IMG/VR virus record: IMGVR_UViG_3300047994_000219
Location: 1-60,854 of that record
DNA from: a virus
Strand: one strand, 5' to 3'
DNA: 60,854 nt
The first letter of the stretch is position 1, and each line of letters begins with the position of its first letter. The translations under genes and the position numbers were made by a program. Of this stretch, positions 57,118 to 60,854 are shown one piece after another. The notes under the pieces were generated by a model. That model had not been told where the DNA came from, made no database searches, and worked only from the letters and a program-made list of their open reading frames with translations.

Positions 57118-57273
57118 CTAAGGAAGCAATTCGTAGGTTACGAAGCATCCGATCCCTACTAAGGCGGAAACTACTGCGTACCAAAAGTGAGCTGCAAAAA
57201 GAGTAGGAACGACACCGATAAAGAATGCTCCAAGCGTCAGAAGTCCTGCGTTGATTGTGTTATTAGCTGTCAT
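57118..57273 (-). CDS. Small membrane protein, 51 aa
   Basis: MTANNTINAGLLTLGAFFIG opens the frame; two hydrophobic segments are separated by AAHFWYA. TATAAT (57296-57301) lies 22 bases upstream. Confidence 0.7.
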   Translation of the reverse strand: MTANNTINAGLLTLGAFFIGVVPTLFAAHFWYAVVSALVGIGCFVTYELLP

Positions 57274-57327
57274 CTTTTTTTGTTTTTATTTTTTTATTAT
57301 ACGACCTTTTTTCCATTGGTAAAAGAG

Positions 57328-57366
57328 AGGGAGGGGCATCGCCAGGGCAATATGTTGCCCCTCCCT
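57328..57366 (-). terminator. Terminator-like hairpin
   Basis: AGGGAGGGGCA/TGCCCCTCCCT (57328-57338/57356-57366), perfect 11-bp stem, then CTCTTTTACC; the T-tract is short. Confidence 0.55.
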
Positions 57367-57404
57367 ATGAAGTGAGTTTCCCCTAAAGGAAACCGTTTGG
57401 AAGG

Positions 57405-57614
57405 CTATTCATCGAAACGACCGACTTCGCAGGCTGCTTCCGCTGGTACGAATGGAAGTCGGGTTTGCGGGTCTTGTACTTGATCCTTGGGAAGGACGAG
57501 TTCTGCGATTTCAACGAGAAGCGGGATACGCAATAAGATTGAATCCTCGATAACCCGTTGAATTGCCGAAAGCGCATCTTCCTTCTCCTCTTTGCTGACG
57601 AGTTCGAGTTTCAT
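57405..57614 (-). CDS. Hypothetical protein, 69 aa
   Basis: Helical, MKLELVSKEEKEDALSAIQR..., ends in an acidic tail. ATGA-type overlap with its upstream neighbour. Confidence 0.6.
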   Translation of the reverse strand: MKLELVSKEEKEDALSAIQRVIEDSILLRIPLLVEIAELVLPKDQVQDPQTRLPFVPAEAACEVGRFDE

Positions 57615-57799
57615 GTTTTCTTTTCCTTTACCGATTGGATCGGTTCTACGAGAATCAGCATGCGAACGCGGTGCGGAGAATGGTAGTAATTCGTTTTCCT
57701 AAAAGCGAGGAACATTGCCAGTTCGAGCTTTTCGATTGCCAACCCTTTGTCGATATCGTCATCAACATAGATTTCATCTTCCGTTGGTTCTTGTTCCAT
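57611..57799 (-). CDS. Hypothetical protein, 62 aa
   Basis: Acidic start (MEQEPTEDEIYVDDDIDKGL), then a basic end with YHSPHRVRMLILVEPI. I use the ATG at 57799, overlapping the preceding stop. Confidence 0.65.
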   Translation of the reverse strand: MEQEPTEDEIYVDDDIDKGLAIEKLELAMFLAFRKTNYYHSPHRVRMLILVEPIQSVKEKKT

Positions 57800-57909
57800 C
57801 AGTACCTCCAAGGTTTGCAAAGCCATTGCAAGTCTTGATAGATATGCAATACCAAAACATAAAGGACGAAAACGACAAGGCGCGGAAATTGAACGAAGAA
57901 TCGTTTCAT
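57799..57909 (-). CDS. Small membrane protein with a strong Shine-Dalgarno, 36 aa
   Basis: MKRFFVQFPRLVVFVLYVLV plus a Trp-rich end. AAAGGAGG five bases before the ATG is one of the few strong Shine-Dalgarno sites in the genome, which makes this a likely real protein, perhaps a holin or lysis factor. Confidence 0.75.
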   Translation of the reverse strand: MKRFFVQFPRLVVFVLYVLVLHIYQDLQWLCKPWRY

Positions 57910-57988
57910 GGAGCCTCCTTTGAAAAGAGCTATAATTTCAATCGACTGAGGGAGGAGTTTGCAATGCAAACCCCTACCTCAAACGGTT

Positions 57989-58255
57989 TCAATAAACGTA
58001 GGCCAGAACGCAGTCATTCGGATTCGTTTCATCGAACATATCGATACGACAACGCTGCCCGACAATGACGCTGGCAATGCTCACCGACTTTGCAATCGGA
58101 ATGTTTTTGATAATCGTCTGTGGATTTTCAGCAAAAGAAACGTCCACCGTATTAGAACCTGAATGAATAGCGTTCACAAAACCTTTCTTGAAAGTAGACT
58201 TTACAAGACGTTTTTGTTGCTGTTTAAAAGTTTGATTTACGGGAGTCTGACTCAT
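57989..58255 (-). CDS. Small tail-operon protein, 88 aa
   Basis: Basic start (KQQQKRLVKSTFKKGFVNAI) and a beta-barrel-like second half (TVDVSFAENPQTIIKNIPIA). It overlaps the tail-tip stop (ATGA). It may cap or attach the tip. Confidence 0.65.
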   Translation of the reverse strand: MSQTPVNQTFKQQQKRLVKSTFKKGFVNAIHSGSNTVDVSFAENPQTIIKNIPIAKSVSIASVIVGQRCRIDMFDETNPNDCVLAYVY

Positions 58256-60854
58256 AGGTTTCCTGTGTCGAGTTCGATTGAATAATCGCTATTATTGTTT
58301 CCACCTCCTTGCGTGAAATTTTGCGAGTAGACGCGGGTTATCGCATTCACTCCCGAAGTATTATTGCCAGTATTTACAATCGTTACAGCATCGAAGAGCT
58401 CTGCGCCTACGTTGATAACCTGCTTCGGTGTGTACTGATTTTGGTATTGGTTGGCGTTAATCAGTTCATTGTTTGCACGGGTTTGTGCATCTTGTTCCGT
58501 CAAAATAGTGTAATCGACAATGACTTCTTCTCGAACGATCACGCCCGTCATCAAACCTGTGTTGCGCGCGGTGGCGCTCACTCCGCTGCCATAAACCGTA
58601 ACCTGTGAAATGTATTCCTTGTCGGATTGATCCACATTTTGCTGATAGAGTTGCGTATTGTAGGTGTAAGTTGAAGGATCACTCGGGTTCAAGAAAATGG
58701 CTTTGAATCGACTCAAAAGATCTGAAAAGAAGAAAGCGAGCAAGCTTGTCGCCAGCGAAGTTATATCACTCATCATATCATCGCCAGAATTTACACCAAA
58801 GGTTTGAATCGGTTTCCAAAGATCAGGTGCTAAAATCTGCTTGACTTGCAGGACGGTATTCGGATCTGCCAAAAAGCCCCATTGTCCTGTCGTAAGATAG
58901 GGAACGGTTGTATTATTTTCGTTCCAAGAAGCAACCATGATTCCGTTAATGAATGCGTGGAACCAACCATCAATCATAACAACTTTGTAGCTGTTCCATT
59001 GCGTCATGTCGATATTCATCGATCCAAGCGTTCCAGGATTATTGCTGACATCGTAGGGCGTATTGTAGAACTGGTAAATGACACCGTTGTAAAGCCTTTC
59101 GAAACGGCAAAATGTAGGTGGATTCGCTCCTCCAGTGCTTGCCTGAATGACGTGAAAATAATAACTCGCTGCGCCTGCGCTGTCCGTTCCTTTCCTGAAA
59201 GAAAATCGAAAACCCATCGGACTACCGTTATTATTCGGATTAGCTTTTGCCATCCAAGAAATCTCACCATTCGCCATTGAGTTTATGTTAGAGATCGCTT
59301 GGTTTGAGGCAGTGATATTTAGAATCCTATTTTTAAGAGTAAAAGTGCCTGTGAAATTGTTAGTGAAAAGAAGTTCACGCCAGGTGTATTTTATGTAGAA
59401 GGAAAAAATACCCGCGATGCGCGCAAGTTTTCTCATCACGATTCCCAGATTGTTTTGAACGCTCAAAGAGCCGAGTGCAAAGAATCTGAAGTTAATCGGA
59501 CCCGCGCCGGCCGAGCTTGAACCGAAACCCGTAGTGAAGAATTTTTGCAGAGAATCATTGCCTTGGAACTGCGCCGATATATCAAACTCACCATTTTTTC
59601 CTCCCGATCCACTATTGAAAAGATAAGAAGTTGTCGAAGGGTTAAAGCTCGAAAGCCCGTTACCGATAGAATCTCCCGAATCATCGATCATAAAGTTGAA
59701 TTTGAAGTAATCATATCGGCGAACATAAACTCCGTACCAGTGAATTCCTGAAAGAGCAAGCGTGAAAGGCATCGTTCCACTATCAAGCGTTGTAGGAGTT
59801 CCAGCAATCATCAAAACAACCTGCCATGATTGCCCGTCAAGGTTATTTATCTCCAAGCGCAAGTAGTTATTGGAATCAATATAGAAACCGTAAAAATAAG
59901 AATATCCCGCGCCCGCAGCTTCCCAAAATACCTTCATCAGATGACCGTAGGAATTGGCGTTGTTGCTTGCGAGCATGATATCTGCCTCGCCTGTCGAAGA
60001 TTGCAAAACCAACAAAGGAGGAGTCCCAGGCGTGAAAACCCAAACACCGTTGACTTGGTTCCAACTGCTGATAAAACTACCATCGAAAATGTCAGCGAAG
60101 AAATTCGGACCCGTATATTGGTAGCTGAATTTCGAAACTGTAGTGTTTAACTTTTTGTAGAAATCGCGCCCTATGAGGTTGACATCGTTTTGTGTTGCTG
60201 TTACGGTCTGGTTGATATCATCGATATAAAAAGTGCTGTGCGGGACGGCTTCGGTACTACCATCAGAATCATAGTAGCCTTGCCAGATTGCAACCTTCCT
60301 ATTTTTAGCGATAGCTGCTGCGCCAGGACTCGTTGGCGCAGAACCAACCCATTTATTATTAGCATTTGCGATCTGAACGTTCATCGAACAGGGTTGCCCC
60401 GCCACATCGTTAATCGTGAATGCAATTACATCTGCTGAAACATCAGCTACGATATTGTTCTGAGTGAACTCCCAAAGCCACCCCAAAGCCCCTCCAAGCC
60501 ACCAGAAACCGTTTTGGAGGATAAAAGATGCAATACCACCACTATTGAACTCCGTGCCGTCTGTACCCACTAAAACGGTCGGATATGAAAAACCTTCTCC
60601 ATCATCAGAATTGAGCAGGATATAGTTTGTATGGGTAGTAACGATATTCGCTGTATTTTGCGAGCTTTGATAAGTCGAAGTTTGGGAAATCGAATCGACA
60701 AGGATCGCTTGCGCGGTAAGATAAACCAAATTATTCACGACCGTAGCCCAAGGCCAGAGGAACTGGTTTTCGTTTGTATTGGAAGCCGAACCAACAGGCA
60801 TCACCGAAACGGGCGAAGACCATAGATCCCTTACAGGAGAAGAATTACCAACAA
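58252..60854 (-). CDS. Tail tip / receptor-binding protein, C-terminal part (gene continues at 1-1046)
   Basis: The second part of the 1,173-residue tail-tip gene; the reading frame continues across 60727/1 with no break. The middle contains a concanavalin-like segment (MTQWNSYKVVMIDGWFHAFI, then TTGQWGFLADPNTVLQV), a typical carbohydrate-binding sandwich. The end is beta-rich and ends NNSDYSIELDTGNL. Cell-surface glycan binding is likely. Confidence 0.8.
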   Translation of the reverse strand, partial: VGNSSPVRDLWSSPVSVMPVGSASNTNENQFLWPWATVVNNLVYLTAQAILVDSISQTSTYQSSQNTANIVTTHTNYILLNSDDGEGFSYPTVLVGTDGTEFNSGGIASFILQNGFWWLGGALGWLWEFTQNNIVADVSADVIAFTINDVAGQPCSMNVQIANANNKWVGSAPTSPGAAAIAKNRKVAIWQGYYDSDGSTEAVPHSTFYIDDINQTVTATQNDVNLIGRDFYKKLNTTVSKFSYQYTGPNFFADIFDGSFISSWNQVNGVWVFTPGTPPLLVLQSSTGEADIMLASNNANSYGHLMKVFWEAAGAGYSYFYGFYIDSNNYLRLEINNLDGQSWQVVLMIAGTPTTLDSGTMPFTLALSGIHWYGVYVRRYDYFKFNFMIDDSGDSIGNGLSSFNPSTTSYLFNSGSGGKNGEFDISAQFQGNDSLQKFFTTGFGSSSAGAGPINFRFFALGSLSVQNNLGIVMRKLARIAGIFSFYIKYTWRELLFTNNFTGTFTLKNRILNITASNQAISNINSMANGEISWMAKANPNNNGSPMGFRFSFRKGTDSAGAASYYFHVIQASTGGANPPTFCRFERLYNGVIYQFYNTPYDVSNNPGTLGSMNIDMTQWNSYKVVMIDGWFHAFINGIMVASWNENNTTVPYLTTGQWGFLADPNTVLQVKQILAPDLWKPIQTFGVNSGDDMMSDITSLATSLLAFFFSDLLSRFKAIFLNPSDPSTYTYNTQLYQQNVDQSDKEYISQVTVYGSGVSATARNTGLMTGVIVREEVIVDYTILTEQDAQTRANNELINANQYQNQYTPKQVINVGAELFDAVTIVNTGNNTSGVNAITRVYSQNFTQGGGNNNSDYSIELDTGNL
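60728..60854. repeat. Terminal direct repeat (circular assembly overlap), right copy
   Basis: Exact copy of bases 1-127; see the left copy. Count the sequence once when placing the genome on a circle. Confidence 0.95.

Noticed and set aside
1-60854. Integrase, lysogeny repressor or attachment site
   Set aside because: I found no tyrosine or serine recombinase and no clear att repeats; only small HTH regulators occur.

Overview
The window is the closed, circular assembly of a tailed, dsDNA phage (siphovirus-like). Its last 127 bases (60728-60854) repeat its first 127 bases exactly, so the real molecule is 60,727 bp and the cut falls inside one very long tail gene. Every convincing gene except one HNH endonuclease (10014-10598) lies on the minus strand, so transcription runs from high to low coordinates. 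TGA is used as a stop, so the code is standard. Three proteins point to a Candidate Phyla Radiation (Patescibacteria/Parcubacteria) host: a papain-like protease with a Parcubacteria-style peptidoglycan-binding repeat, a secreted protein with a Q-rich coil and a CxxxCxxGxQTRTC cysteine module, and an initiation factor IF-1. This host assignment is an inference from remembered family resemblance, not a search.

Layout in transcription order. 57.9-46.6 kb: small membrane proteins, PD-(D/E)XK exonuclease, SSB-like protein ending in DIPF, winged-helix replication protein, YopX and HNH proteins, a DGR-like variable protein, a 0.6 kb stretch rich in long stem-loops, many small genes, DUF1064 and HU-like proteins. 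46.6-44.2 kb: a DNA hypermodification cassette (ParB-like, TET/JBP dioxygenase, TET-associated glycosyltransferase). 44.1-38.5 kb: HTH, HNH, DUF932, nucleotidyltransferase and small membrane proteins. 38.5-37.0 kb: lysis genes (Cys protease with PG-binding domain; SLT-like lysozyme). 36.8-34.0 kb: HAD phosphatase, probable small terminase, large terminase. 33.9-25.1 kb: a sugar island with seven glycosyltransferase-like genes (one RGP/UDP-arabinopyranose mutase-like), an epimerase, an FkbM methyltransferase and IF-1. 25.2-20.6 kb: unknowns, a sigma-like HTH and a portal with a kinase-like C-terminus. 20.5-10.6 kb: fibre and virion proteins, methyltransferase, protease-scaffold, major capsid. 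9.9-0 kb: glycosyltransferase, head-tail connectors, tail tube, frameshifted chaperones, tape measure, tail tip; the tip gene continues across the join to 58.25 kb.

Regulation looks unusual. Several intergenic regions carry a promoter-like TTGCAN-16/17-NATAAT, often with a perfect DnaA box (TTATCCACA) or a relative 8-11 bp upstream. Many genes have TATAAT only about 6 nt before the ATG, suggesting leaderless transcripts, and at least 13 others share an AACT-ATG start context instead of a Shine-Dalgarno. Two -1 frameshift sites are visible, and a 16-bp palindrome is scattered through genes and spacers.

How the parts may work together (inference): TET oxidises a methylated base and the cassette glycosyltransferase caps it, giving modified DNA that resists host defence. 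The sugar island may make or attach unusual sugars on DNA, virion or host surface. The lysis pair cuts peptide and glycan bonds of the wall.
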